Assembly: GCA_001986395.2 (NCBI GenBank) | Contig: MQVO02000011.1 | Span: 124,001-188,000 of the forward strand | DNA length: 64,000 nt | From: Irpex lacteus | Taxonomy: Eukaryota; Basidiomycota; Agaricomycetes; Polyporales; Irpicaceae | Reading direction: 5' to 3' | Shown here: positions 46,956 to 58,221 of the stretch, one piece after another | Layout: the number at the start of each line of letters is the position of its first letter | Numbering within the stretch: position 1 is the stretch's first letter | The notes under the pieces: generated by a model | Told to the model about the DNA's origin: nothing | Seen by the model: the letters and a program-made list of their open reading frames with translations, nothing else | Database searches by the model: none | Position numbers and translations under genes: made by a program

Positions 46956-47030
46956 GTCAGGCGGAAGGTCCCAGTCAGGGAATAGCTACTGCTGACAAAC
47001 CGTCGCACTATTCCTGACATTCCGCCTGAC
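46956..47030. repeat. Two-step nested inverted repeat (hairpin) upstream of the Gag-like ORF
   Basis: GTCAGGCGGAA (46956-46966) pairs with TTCCGCCTGAC (47020-47030). Inside it, GTCAGGGAATAG (46974-46985) pairs with CTATTCCTGAC (47008-47018) with one bulge. It lies about 110 b upstream of the ORF start, on the 5' side of the Gag-like gene. Confidence 0.75.
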
Positions 47031-48528
47031 GAGCCAGGCCGTGTGACGTCTGCGGACTCATCCCGCGCGGCGGGGGAACGTGATGTATTGCCACATCAGG
47101 CAAGTCGTCGGGATGACCAGATAGGTCCGTGGCTTGGCCAGCGCTCTCCGATTCGACTTGTGTAACCACCCTTAAACTCGATTACTCACCTACTCTATCA
47201 CTGGTATAATGAGCCACGGCCTATAATCACGATTATTCACGACGACGACGAAAATTCAGTTGGAGCAAGTATTTATCTGTAGTCCCAGGCTACGTCACGG
47301 TATGGGCTTGATGTTGTCATCTACTTCATGGAGCTGGATGCTGCGATGTCTACTGGATCATGGCCTGAGGCCGTGAGATGCACTGAGAGGTAAGTCCTGT
47401 CTTCAAGTACCAGCACAAGGCGTTGATGACACCAAAGATTTAGGCCTCATTCGATGACACCGTTATGGTCCCGTTACGCTACTTTATCTCATCTAACAAT
47501 GCTAAAAGCCAGTACCACCCCGTTTCTTACTGCCATACTCTATTTAAGCATCATTGGACTTATCCTGTAATTCATTCTGTAAGTCGCCTCCCGTCACGTC
47601 TTCTCATATAGGGCATACCCTATCCGCGTCGAATTCCATTGGCTCCTGGGCGTGACATGGTGTGACATAAGCTGACTGCACATCGATATCACAGCAGCTA
47701 AGAAGAAAACATACGTAGCGCACAATAATAGCGGTATAATCGAACGGGGCGCTAGGCAGTACATAGAAGAGTTGCTGTCGTCCTTCCACCATACAAACCT
47801 TCATCAAGGACTCAGAACGGTTTGTGCGATTCCATCATTACTTGATAGCCTCCCTCACACTTCTCGCAGCGCTGAGAATGATCTCTTTCACAGAAGGCTG
47901 TGGGTACGAAAACATCTGCTTCTCAAACACATGAGCGCAACGCTTACGGTCTTCATTGGTATATAGCACAAAAATATCAATACATAACGTGCAAACGGAA
48001 CACCGAATTGGATGAAACGACACCCGTGCATCGCGCGCTGTCTCTCAGGCGTTTCGCCGAAGCACGTATTATTGCTATACATGCCTAATGACCGTCACTC
48101 GGTTTCGTTGGAATCCGTCTGTGGCGTGATGCGCCAATACGTTCAGATCTTTCGGCTTACGGATGCGACTGCAGTTCAATCAGATGTTTTTCCTCCCCTT
48201 CCCTAGACGGTGTGACCGCCGACAATACTGCTCGATCCTGCATACTTCATGCATCTCCTGGCTGTCATACATCATGGATGGCCTGGTATCGAATTCTGAT
48301 ATCCACTACTATGGACAGTAATCAAATCCTGGAACTGGCGTGTACTTATGTTCGTCAGCACAAAATCACATCAGTGATGAATGCTGCTGTAGGGGCGTTT
48401 GGTCTGCTTCGTCTCTCGGCATCGTGAGTATTCTTCCTCCTGGCGTGTGGTCAAATCCTAAAAAAACGGCGATAATGGCAGTAACGTCTCTAGCTACATA
48501 TCTATCCTTGTATACTCTTCGAGCTGAC
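47031..48528. other. Spacer, no supported gene
   Basis: Small ORFs here are not convincing. The right end presumably holds the promoter of the DUF6534-like gene. Confidence 0.4.
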
Positions 48529-50752
48529 ATGGTGCCGTTGGCACGTATTCGAGTCGATGGAATATTGGGTGCACCCTTCATAGGTATGCAGTTTCAACGA
48601 AAAAATGTTATCGATGCCCATTCTGAAGGTCTCTCCGTTCACTAGGTAACTTGGCCACTGCCGTGTGAGTGAAGTAATCATGAAGTATGTATCACTTACT
48701 TACCGTCCTCTTAGACTGTATGGGATGGCATGCCTGCAAACATATATCGTTTTTAAACAAAAGAAGGGTCGCATGTGGTTGAGATCTCTGGTACGGAAGA
48801 CTTTTCGTGTGATCATCGTCCCTCTGAAGCTTCTCATCTCATAAAACCTTATGGTACATAGGTTTTGGCTCTCTGGTGGGTTATCATGTTCTGGATGGCT
48901 TCAAGTTCGAGCTCACATTGCACAGGATTCTCGCAACACTACATCTAATAGCAGTTTCAAGCGCACTGTATTATTGGCTTATATCCAATTATGCCAACCC
49001 TGAAGCTCTCGCTACACAAAATATCTGGTATGTAATCGTGCCAGAATTCGGTATTTAGCATCATCCTTACCTGGTATTCGGCTGTGATGACGCTCGTTGG
49101 CTCTCGTCAGGGCGGCAACGGTAAGCCCCTGCATTATGCATGAAACGGACTTGATGTGACTGAGGATGCTTCAGACATACTATATAGTGACCGTGAATAT
49201 TATTCTTGATCACAGTTTTTGCTCTATACATCATGGCTAACTTTGTTACCTAGGCAATCCTGGAATTCACAATTAGAGGGTATGAAAGCATCGTCTCTGA
49301 TAAAGGGTCATGAAGTGCTAACTTCACTGGGGAACGCGCGAACTTGCCTTTCTAGTGTTCTGACACTACGAGTATGGAAACGTATGTTCCTTGCGGCCAT
49401 TTGAACTAATTTGTTGTATCCGATCCCTAACACATGCCATTTGCAGTGAGCAAGAAAGGCTGGGTCGTGACCTCGACGATTGTACGTTTGACCTACGGCA
49501 CTCTTTCTTTGCAAAAATATGCTCATTGGTATGCGTAAGATGGCCGCTTCTCTTATCGATTTAGGTACCTGTTCACTCTTGTCGCCCACGAGTACCAAAG
49601 CTAATAGTACGCACATTGGCACTACGTGCCTCGACGCAACTCAGCGGGTAGTGTGGGTACGTTTCTCGCGCTTCATCACATCTAACAGTTCTTATACGAC
49701 TATCGAAGCGTTCGCTCTCAAAAAGTATGTTTTATGCCGCAAATATCGAAACCGAGCTTTTCACTGATATCGCCGAGGACATCAGCCTCAGTATAACAAC
49801 GTTCCCTGATATATCCTCTATAACGGTATCGTATCGTATCCCGGTGTTTCATCCCTTACAACCAAAGTACTAATTGAGGCCTTTTCTCCTTACCGGCATT
49901 GACGATGCTCCTTGCGTTTTCCGCAGTGGCTGTTTTATACTGCGTATAGCAGCAGTATAGTAGCAGACACGATCACCGCAATCTCTCTGTGCTTTCTCTT
50001 GAAGCGACAGACTACAGGATTTAGACGGTGAGGGCACATCATTTATTTGCAACGGAAGAAGCTGAACTTTTCTGAGCATAGGACGGACTCGTTTATAAAA
50101 TCAATGATGATTTTCAGCGTGAATACAGGCATTCTTTCTAGGTAAATCAGGACTTCGGTACTTATATACACCACGAGCTTACCCTTAGTCGCCCTCTCTT
50201 ATCTTCCACAGTATCTGCTCCCTACTGACCCTGGTGACGGTACGTCTTTGATGAGCAACGAGAATGCAAAGCCCCATCACTTACTTTCGACTTACTCTCC
50301 GGCCTTGATCAGTATGTTGCAAGCAACAAATTCGTATACTCAGTCTTCTACTTCATGCTACCTGAAGGTGGTGTTATCAGTATCTCATCTTCTTTTGGAT
50401 ACATATTGACTATGTATTAGTGATGCTCAACTCGTTGCTCGCTACTTTTGATGCAAGTCAGAGACTCTGGAACCGCTCGCGATCCAGTCCGGAGGGTAGT
50501 GGTGGCGCAATCATTTCCATACCAATGTCTAGTATACATCGCCATCGTACCAACGTGATCGATTTAGACACAGAAAACCCAGGAGTTGGGTTGGGTCGAG
50601 TCAACAAGGACGGAGGGCCTGGGGCCTCAGACAGCTGCGAAGACCCTGCTCACGAACATGTCGTTCTGCAAATCGCTCATTCAGATGATCTGGAGACAGG
50701 CTATGGGTCTACGTGTGTGAGTAACATATCACCGCATCGTTCACTGGCATAG
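48529..50752 (+). CDS. DUF6534-like multi-pass membrane protein, right-arm copy, micro-exon gene
   Basis: The first nine exons are 48529..48583, 48646..48664 (19 nt), 48715..48790, 48862..48875 (14 nt), 48926..49027, 49111..49120 (10 nt), 49254..49279 (26 nt), 49356..49381 (26 nt) and 49447..49481. All phases fit. They give MVPLARIRVDGILGAPFIGN, YGMACLQTYIVFKQKKGRMW, WILATLHLIAVSSALYYWLI, NYANPEALATQNIWAATAIL and EFTIRGVLTLRVWKRLSKKG. Later exons include TDSFIKSMMIFSVNTGILS. The last exon (50421 onward) has SLLATFDASQRLWNRSRSS and a variable acidic tail. The exons between 49.5 and 50.2 kb are less certain. It is a predicted membrane protein of unknown role and the mirror partner of the gene at 36062-38166. 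Confidence 0.78.
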
Positions 50753-51575
50753 ACACAGTTACTCATGAGTAAACTATCATTTTATGTCGTTAACTGTAGG
50801 TCAAGCAGCCATCCCACGACGTGTGATGTGATGTAGCTCTAAGGCTTTACAGAGGGGGAGGGAGAAACCAGAACACCACCGCAGCATATATATGTTCTCA
50901 TACTAGCATTTACCCGTTACTACGTAACAATACATTATGACGGCCATATACCCGATGTCTCAGTCACAGTAATGTCCGCATTTTGCAAAGAATAGTGAGT
51001 ATAGTGAGTCAACACCTGAGGCTACTAGCTACTGGCTCTTCCCAGTGAAGCTTAAGTTAGTACGCACTCGAAGTCCGAATAAGAGCTTGAAGTACGGGCC
51101 GTCAAAACAGCTGTGGCGGGGAGTGTTACAAACATACGGCCACTTTCAGTGTATGTACAGGTATGAATATTAAGGTGGCTGTCTTTCGCAGAGTGTCGGT
51201 TGCATAGGCGAGGGCGAAGGTGCTATAGTCCGTGTCCAGGCATGCTTGGTACATGACTCATGCGTCCGGTGAGTCGCGGCAGTGACAGAGGTCTGGTCAG
51301 ATAGCATAACAGGCAGGAACGAGTACCAGAGGCCGAAAGAAGCAGACAGGGTCGGGGCTACCCGCTCATAATATAGATACTCAATTGCAGTGTTTTTACT
51401 TCACATGATCACCGATAATACGCGAAAAAGCCGCTAACGTGCGTGTATAGCATACAGGAGAAGAGTATTAAGTATAGCATGAGGGTTGAAGGAGCTCATC
51501 GAAGAACCACAGTACTCACACACGCCGTATGTACAAATATGCCCTACAGAGAATATACCAGGAAAATAGTTGCGC
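50753..51575. other. Convergent spacer
   Basis: This lies between the 3' ends of the DUF6534-like gene and the second MFS gene. No gene or clear repeat was seen. Confidence 0.4.
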
Positions 51576-53876
51576 TCAGTTTGTGCCGCTGGTACCCTGT
51601 GCACTCCCCGGGCCCGTATCACCACTCGTTCTCTTCTCCTTCTCCTTAAGCGCCCACTGTTCGTCGACGGCGCTGCGCATGGGGATTTCGCGCATGAAAA
51701 CCATCGACACAAGGCCGATGCACGATATACCGACCATAACGAGCCACATAATCTTCAGGCTCTCCGCAAACGCCTGGCGCACGAGCAACTGTAAGTCCGG
51801 GGGTAGCCGCGGAAGAGTTGGAATAGCAGAGTAGGCAAACGCTACTCCAGATGGCAATTGGGAAAGATACTCGGAAGGCAGTCTCTTGGTCAGAAGATTT
51901 TGAAGAATAGAACCGCCGATGGCAACTCCAATTGTCTAATGAGACAAGCACATTAGTAGTTCTATGCGCCCTTGATTACGCACAATTGCTTACCTGGGAC
52001 AAGTTTCGGATGAAGATGAAGAAAGCCAGAGCGTGGGCATTATTGGAGTAGGGTAAGCCGGCAAGGATAGGGAACATTGTCATGGTCCAGCCAAACCCGA
52101 TGCCAACCCCGAGCAGAATCTGGGTGGTAACGATTGTGGCCTTATTACTGTCCACCTTTAGCACGGCCAGAACGCCACATCCCGCAGTAATAAATGCCCA
52201 TCCAAGCCAGTTCTGAAGCAGATAGCGCTTGGAAAGCTTGACTGAAACGCCGCACACCATGGCTGCGGGGGTAATAAACATCGTGAAACCAAGATAGTAC
52301 ACGCCGGCACGGACGGGCGACGTGAGCTGGACCGCTTGCATATACACAGGCAGATAGTCTAAAGTAACAACGTATGATAAGTATGACGTGTAAATGGAAA
52401 ACAGGATGACGCACAGATCCCAACATACATGATAAGGCCATGTATAGCAGTACCAATGTACCTGTTGCAAGTGAACGTCGGCATTTTGAAAGCAAGGTAG
52501 CCAACCAGAATCTCACCCCATGATTGACGTTGTGCTGGTAAAGACCGTCCATGGAACCTAAGATTATTTGCAGTCAGATGAAGCTTTCGACGGAGTTATA
52601 AAAACACTCACTAGCGGTTCCTTAGCGAAGAATTTCTCGTAGAACATGAAGCTTAAGAGCGCGACGATACCGATAATTAAGGGCACCAAGGTTTGTGGCT
52701 CAGACCAGGAAAAACGAATGCCTCCCCACGATAGCGCTAGAATGAATGATGCTGAGCCTCCTACTACTATCGCACTGCCACTATAATTGGACTTTGAGGA
52801 CGTTTTGAAAGCTGTCAGGGAATATTAGCACTCACATCCAATCCATACGGCGGAGCTTTTGAGAAACGGTAGCCTGAGGTGGCGTGTTATGCAAGAATAT
52901 GAGTTGCATAAAGAACGCCACTCCAAATATCGGGAGGTTGAGGTAGAAGAGCCAGCGCCACGCCCCTGCATTCGCCACGATACCACCGAGCGGGGGTCCC
53001 ACACCTCTGCGATGTAAGTTAGCAGCAGGCTCCGAGTCGTAGACACTGGATTAACTTACGTTGCCATACCCCATACCCTGTTATGGAAATAATGTGGTAT
53101 GGTCAGAAATTTACTCCTAGTATCATCTTAGCCCCACTCTCTACGTACATAGACGCGATGCCCTGTTGAAGTCCACGCTGGGGCAGAGGTATCAGATCAC
53201 CATATATGATCATGGTCACTGCCAAGGCACCACAACCCCCAAAGCCTTGGAATGCTGGAGCGTACAATTAACACTTTGTACGCGAGAGGAGTAGTCTATC
53301 AACATACCTCTGCCGATAATCAGGATATTCATGCTCTTGGCGGAACCCGCAACAGCCGAACCAATAGCGAACAGAATCATAAGGATGAGCAGAATGGGCT
53401 TTCGCCCCCAGATAGATACCAAACCTCCAACCAAGGGAACAATAGCGCTTCCTACAAGAGCATATGCACTGCCCACCCATACGAAATCACTTCCCCCAAG
53501 GTCCTGCACGATGGTAGGAAGAGCAGTAGCCACCATACTCTGAGGAGTAAAACGTCATTATACAAACAATCAAGCAAACTCTGGTTCCAACCGTCGACGC
53601 ACCATGTCAAACGCCGACAAAAAGTCGGTGATGAGGCTTGCTGCTATTATCATCCAGAACCCAAAACTGCGATTCGTCCATGAGAATTCTACCTCATACC
53701 CTTCTTTCACCCGTGCACTAAGTGATCATTGTGAGCAAATTGAACCGTTGTGAGAAGTAGCATGTGCCGTACCCTTCAATCTCCACGGTCAAAGACGTAT
53801 CCTTTGCCTCTCCGATGCTTGAGGTCAATAGTCCTTGGCGGTCAGGAGGTGGCGAGTCCCGCAAGGACTCTGGCAT
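51576..53876 (-). CDS. DHA2-type MFS transporter, right-arm copy (575 aa, 11 exons)
   Basis: The model is complement(join(51576..51935, 51994..52358, 52415..52461, 52517..52557, 52612..52780, 52836..53006, 53060..53077, 53149..53254, 53308..53539, 53603..53717, 53773..53876)), giving 575 residues in consistent phase. It begins MPESLRDSPPPDRQGLL. Family motifs are TALPTIVQDLGGSDFVWVGS, the GRK loop after helix 2, FQGFGGCGALAV and AWRWLFYLNLP. Exons of 106, 169, 41, 47 and 365 nt are exactly the lengths found in the copy at 30565-32829, and the 232-nt exon equals that gene's 126+106 pair after loss of one intron. An 18-nt exon (53060-53077) is new here. It is expected to be a plasma-membrane exporter; substrate unknown. 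Confidence 0.93.
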
Positions 53877-55507
53877 TTCAATAGTAAACGAGTGCTAGTA
53901 GACAGTTAGAGTATCTGGGACGAGGGAACGACTCGACTAGAGCAGTGGCGGTGGCGTTACAAGACACACTCATCCCCCTTCTTTACACCTGTTGCCAATT
54001 TACGTGAGAAACGTCCATCCGTGGACACCACACCTGTTCATGACGATACATCTGATATTAGTAAGAGATGATTCATACAGTTCAAACCGTCAGTTTCATA
54101 CTATATGGCAACACATGTAATCTAGATGCATCCACACAGGACGGTGAGGTGAGTTCCGTGTATCCTTACAACTGGGTCTGAAGACGCGCTTACGGGGAAA
54201 TCAACTTGCTACGGCTGGTATTCGATCGAAGCACTGTTCCTGCAGCTTTCCACGGGCGTTGCCTTGTGTTCCCCATTCACTACATATCAATTGTGGCGCT
54301 GCAGTCGGGCGCGCCGTGCCTCGACAGGCAGCACGCAACCACGGCTGACCTTCGAATGAACCAGAGTTTACGCATTTGCGTGATATAGCGAAGTGCTAAT
54401 ATAGTTGAATATCGATTGAATCAGAAGCTGTTGGATGCCGCCAGTTTGCAAGAGTAAACTTACCGTGACCATTCATGCGCGGCGAGCGCTTTGGATAAGG
54501 TCTGCCACTTTCAGTGCTGCCTTTCTACCGGAACCAGTGCCGAAAAGATATCGAAGTGCAACCGTGATACGAGAAGCTCCAAAATGTGGCACGAATACCT
54601 CACGTTACCCTTTCAAGGTTGTGGCCCGTTGGTACCACTGAATGGAGAGGATGGAGACTACTCGGTGGCTGATCTTCCAGCGGAAGATCGCAGACCGCAG
54701 TCGTGAATGAGTATGGAGGTCAGTTTGTTGGAAAGTATGTATGATCTAAGGGTTCCGTATGAACAGCTGAATGGCAATTAGTGGCATTGGACGCTGATAG
54801 AAGAGGGCAGCTGACACGTACATATCAATATTATCAACTGCAAGGTGCTTAGCTGCTTCAGCGCTATAGCACAGTGAGAAGCATGAAACTCGTCGGTAAG
54901 TGCCGAGATCTCGGCATTGTGTGTTTCGATTCATTTGATGACATTACTACCATAAATGGCAAGTCAAAATCGCCAACCGACCGTTCCCGCTCAGTCGTCT
55001 TTCTCCACAGCCGCCGCCTCTGTGTGTTTCTGCTGCAACTGAATGGCCGAGTCTTCCATTTACTGCATCCGAAACCCCCGCAGTAAGCTGATATCTCACC
55101 ATTCTTGCCTTAAAACTCTCCATCTGATATGTATCCCATCTTTCCGCGAAACGAAGTAAACCTTAGACTGTACGAAGGAGAGTTCAGATAGACCGCACCA
55201 TCTTTTGAACCTGATACACCATTATAGACGGGAGGCAGTGCCACTTGTCCCGGGACAATTGTAGATCTTAGATGGAGGGAGCACCGGGCGCAGACGCTAG
55301 ACGGTACCTGACCGTAATACCCAGCTATCTTCAGTGAAGCCTAAGATGGATGTGGCCATCATGAGGGCTCACGCTCACCGCCTCCAAAGACAGAATCGGT
55401 AATTCTGTATGATTCTATTCACCCATAAGAAGCTTCACATAAGATAATTCGGAGGTCGCGTCCATTACTCCAAGCCTCAAGCAGAATAGGCTCGGCTTAG
55501 TTGCACC
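53877..55507. other. Spacer, no supported gene
   Basis: About 1.6 kb without a convincing ORF or family match. Promoters of the MFS (-) and DUF6533-like (+) genes must lie here. Confidence 0.45.
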
Positions 55508-57031
55508 ATGCCGCTCGGTAGATGGGCACTTCGAGTTTTGGCTCCCGCCTCTGTCTCAGTACTGGAGAACGAAATTCTACTGACACAGTACTTCTGTGGT
55601 AGCTATCCGTTTTATATGACCGTCAACTTCGCAGAACTCACTCATGGCCATTCACAGTATCTGCACTAGTCCTAGGGCTATGGGACTATCTATTGCTATT
55701 CGACGATGAAGTGGCTTTTATATGGCATGGAGCTGGATCGCGAGTGACAAGATGGGTGTTTCGAGTCAACCGATATGGAACACTCATTGGGATTATACAT
55801 ATCAACACTAGTTGAGTCGATGCGACCGCTTGCCTTCATCTCAACGCTGAATATTTTGCAGTCCTCATTTTCCTACCACACAATCTCATGGGTTCTGAGG
55901 TGAGCCACTATTGCAGGTCTTACATCTTTGTGTGATACTATAACCTGAACTTTAGGTGTACGTCCTTTCAATAATGACGGAGAGCATTAACACTAACCTG
56001 TTAAAAGATGCAAAAGCCTAACATCATTGGTGGTATTATATACGATCGTCACAACCTTTGGGACCAATAGTGCGTCTTTCTCACATCTTTTCCATCTGCG
56101 AGCTCCTGACGGCCACGACGTGTCAATCATCTTGCACCACAGCGTACCTGACACTACGGCATGTCCAAGCGTGGGACGGCCGACGAGCGATATTGTACAT
56201 GTTTATTGGGGCTCTCGTTACGACACATCTCCCGGCCATAGCACTTGGTATTTTGAGCATGAAAGAAATGTTCGGTGAGTAGTAATCCCCCGCGCTCATA
56301 AGTGCCTGCTGACATCTAGGCTCTCGAGCTTCGTAGAGAATACGACATATGTGCCCGCACTCCGTACGTGCGGGATTCTCGTCAAAACAAATAAACTTGG
56401 CGCGGCTTGGGCATGTGTCGTCGCATACGATACTATTGCTATCGCTCTCTCTGTAATCAATGTTCTCGATAGGCCACGACGACGCGACGCCGATGTGATC
56501 ACTTATATGAAAGGCGATGGTGCACCTTTTTTCATCGTATGTTTTCCGTAGAAACAGTCAATCATTCACGCATGCTGATTTCACCATCACTTCACAGATT
56601 GTATTTGGTCAGTATCACGGTTTGCACGAACTGCGGTTGGGATAACTCACACGACACATCTAATCGGCTCTAGTTCTAAGATACGTCGCATTGGGTTTGA
56701 TTCTCAGGCTTCCAGTGAGTCCATGATTCAGATATTCTACCTTCGAAGCATATCTCACTTACCATACGCAACCACACGCAGGCAGGCGAACTTTTTTTAC
56801 CGGCCCTGTATGTCTTTGCTTTGATTATCGTTTGACATTGAATGTACCCGAACTGATTGCACGCTTTTTCAACACATTCTTGACACCCCGTGCAGCGTCG
56901 CATGGCCAACAACAGCAGCGACACTGTCAAGATTCATTCTGGACACCGAGAAAATCCGAAGTGGACGAAGAACGCGAATGCGTCGCATGGCAGAGTACAC
57001 TGGGACTTATGAGATGGATATTCGACCTTAA
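55508..57031 (+). CDS. DUF6533-like seven-transmembrane protein, right-arm copy
   Basis: Exon 1 (55508..55598) reads MPLGRWALRVLAPASVSVLE. Exon 2 (55658..55810) continues VSALVLGLWDYLLLFDDEVA and then FRVNRYGTLIG, the DUF6533 helix pair. Later pieces are TLRHVQAWDGRRAILYMF, GALVTTHLPAIALGILSM, YDTIAIALSVINVLDRPRRR and VLRYVALGLILRLP. The final exon reads AATLSRFILDTEKIRSGRR and ends MDIRP at 57031. It is a multi-pass membrane protein of unknown role. The first two introns are at the same positions and phases as in the gene at 27256-28986 (exons 91 and 153 nt against 82 and 150), its mirror partner. Middle exon borders are approximate. Confidence 0.75.
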
Positions 57032-57520
57032 GCTTTCAAATGCTGGATTCAGAATCGGAGGGTGTAATTATCCATGTTGTCATGTATGTATTCAATAATA
57101 GGCTACTTTTCATGAGAGGAATGGTATAAAATCCGTTTGTACTATAACGAGCAGAACGTCGATATTGACATTTCGCCGCTTCAAGACAACTATGAATTGC
57201 CGAGGTGACTAGCCCCGACGAAGCTAGTGAACATCAGCAAACGGGGGTGAGAAGTGATACAATGATGAGACGGGCGTACATCGCGATTTACAATCGCGGG
57301 AAATCTGAGAATCATATTGCATCGACTATGAATGACGATGCCTTACTCAATTGTGTGACCTTGATATCAGGCTTGTATGTGTAGGGCAGTGCACGAACAA
57401 CGAGTGATGCTATGGAACGATCCGTATACTATGAGCAAGACAAATAAGCGGGTCCAGTCCATCCCGAAGTGATATCATAGATAGTACCAACTTTACACAG
57501 AAAAGGAAGTCCAATATCCT
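57032..57520. other. Convergent spacer
   Basis: Separates the 3' ends of two convergent genes; nothing recognisable was seen. Confidence 0.4.
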
Positions 57521-58221
57521 CTATAACATGGTCCATGCCCCACCTGCAAGACACATCACCATAACGCCCGTCATTGCAAGCATCTGGGGCAATGATCCTT
57601 CGAGAGCGTGCCACCCTGGCATGGAAGCCCCATTTGCAGCTGCGGGAAAGGTGGTAGCAAAGGGCACCGTAGGATTCGGTGCACCGGAGACTGTGACTGT
57701 GGCGACTGAGGGGTTTGTCGCAGTGGTGCCGTTGGCAGAGCTGCCTATTGAGAACTTGGGCGAAGCACCGAACATGTTACCGGAGGTAGAGTTGAGGAAT
57801 ATGAGGTAGTAATCGTCCGCTTGAGGAAGATCTTGAATGAATATGTTCAAAGATCCTGGCCCAGTTGGTACTGCATGTTCCCGGTTCATGAGATGCAGTC
57901 AGACGGCAGTTTGAGCTGATAATTCGGCGTACCTTCTTTCGCGACATAAGTAATACCATCTTGGCTCAACCTCGACATTTCGACATCCACGGCATCGACA
58001 CCATCACCGACGCCCTTTGTCCAAGAGACGAGGTTCGCAGCTCCATTGGCCCACTGCGTTCCTGCACTGGGGGCAGTAACTTTAAAGTCTGTACATGGGG
58101 TTGAGGATTGTTTCGCAAGACTCTATAGTACAATTTACGCACAGTTTGCATGGACAAACGGAGTCCCCCAAGCTAGGAGAAGGACCAGGAGGGACATAGG
58201 AACGAGTGAGATGCGGTGCAT
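57521..58221 (-). CDS. Kre9/Knh1-like Ser/Thr-rich GPI-anchored cell-surface protein (194 aa)
   Basis: The model is complement(join(57521..57870, 57933..58088, 58143..58221)), phases consistent, 194 residues. A signal peptide (MHRISLVPMSLLVLLLAWGT, ending near HA) leads into YFKVTAPSAGTQWANGAANL and VSWTKGV. This is the immunoglobulin-like domain of the yeast Kre9/Knh1 N-terminal family linked to beta-1,6-glucan and wall assembly. After it comes ADDYYLIFLNSTSG and a Ser/Thr/Ala-rich stalk. The C-terminal hydrophobic tail (MLAMTGVMVMCLAGG) fits GPI-anchor attachment. Such small proteins are common in agaricomycetes. Role in the wall is inferred from family. Confidence 0.85.

Noticed and set aside
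48312..48428. An ORF beginning MDSNQILELACTYV as N-terminus of the right DUF6534-like gene
   Set aside because: No splice path joins it in frame. The left copy supports a start near the ARIRVD/PRIRVD block, at 48529.
49870..50079. Minus-strand ORF in the DUF6534-like gene
   Set aside because: It is antisense to exons that read FLLKRQTTGF on the plus strand.
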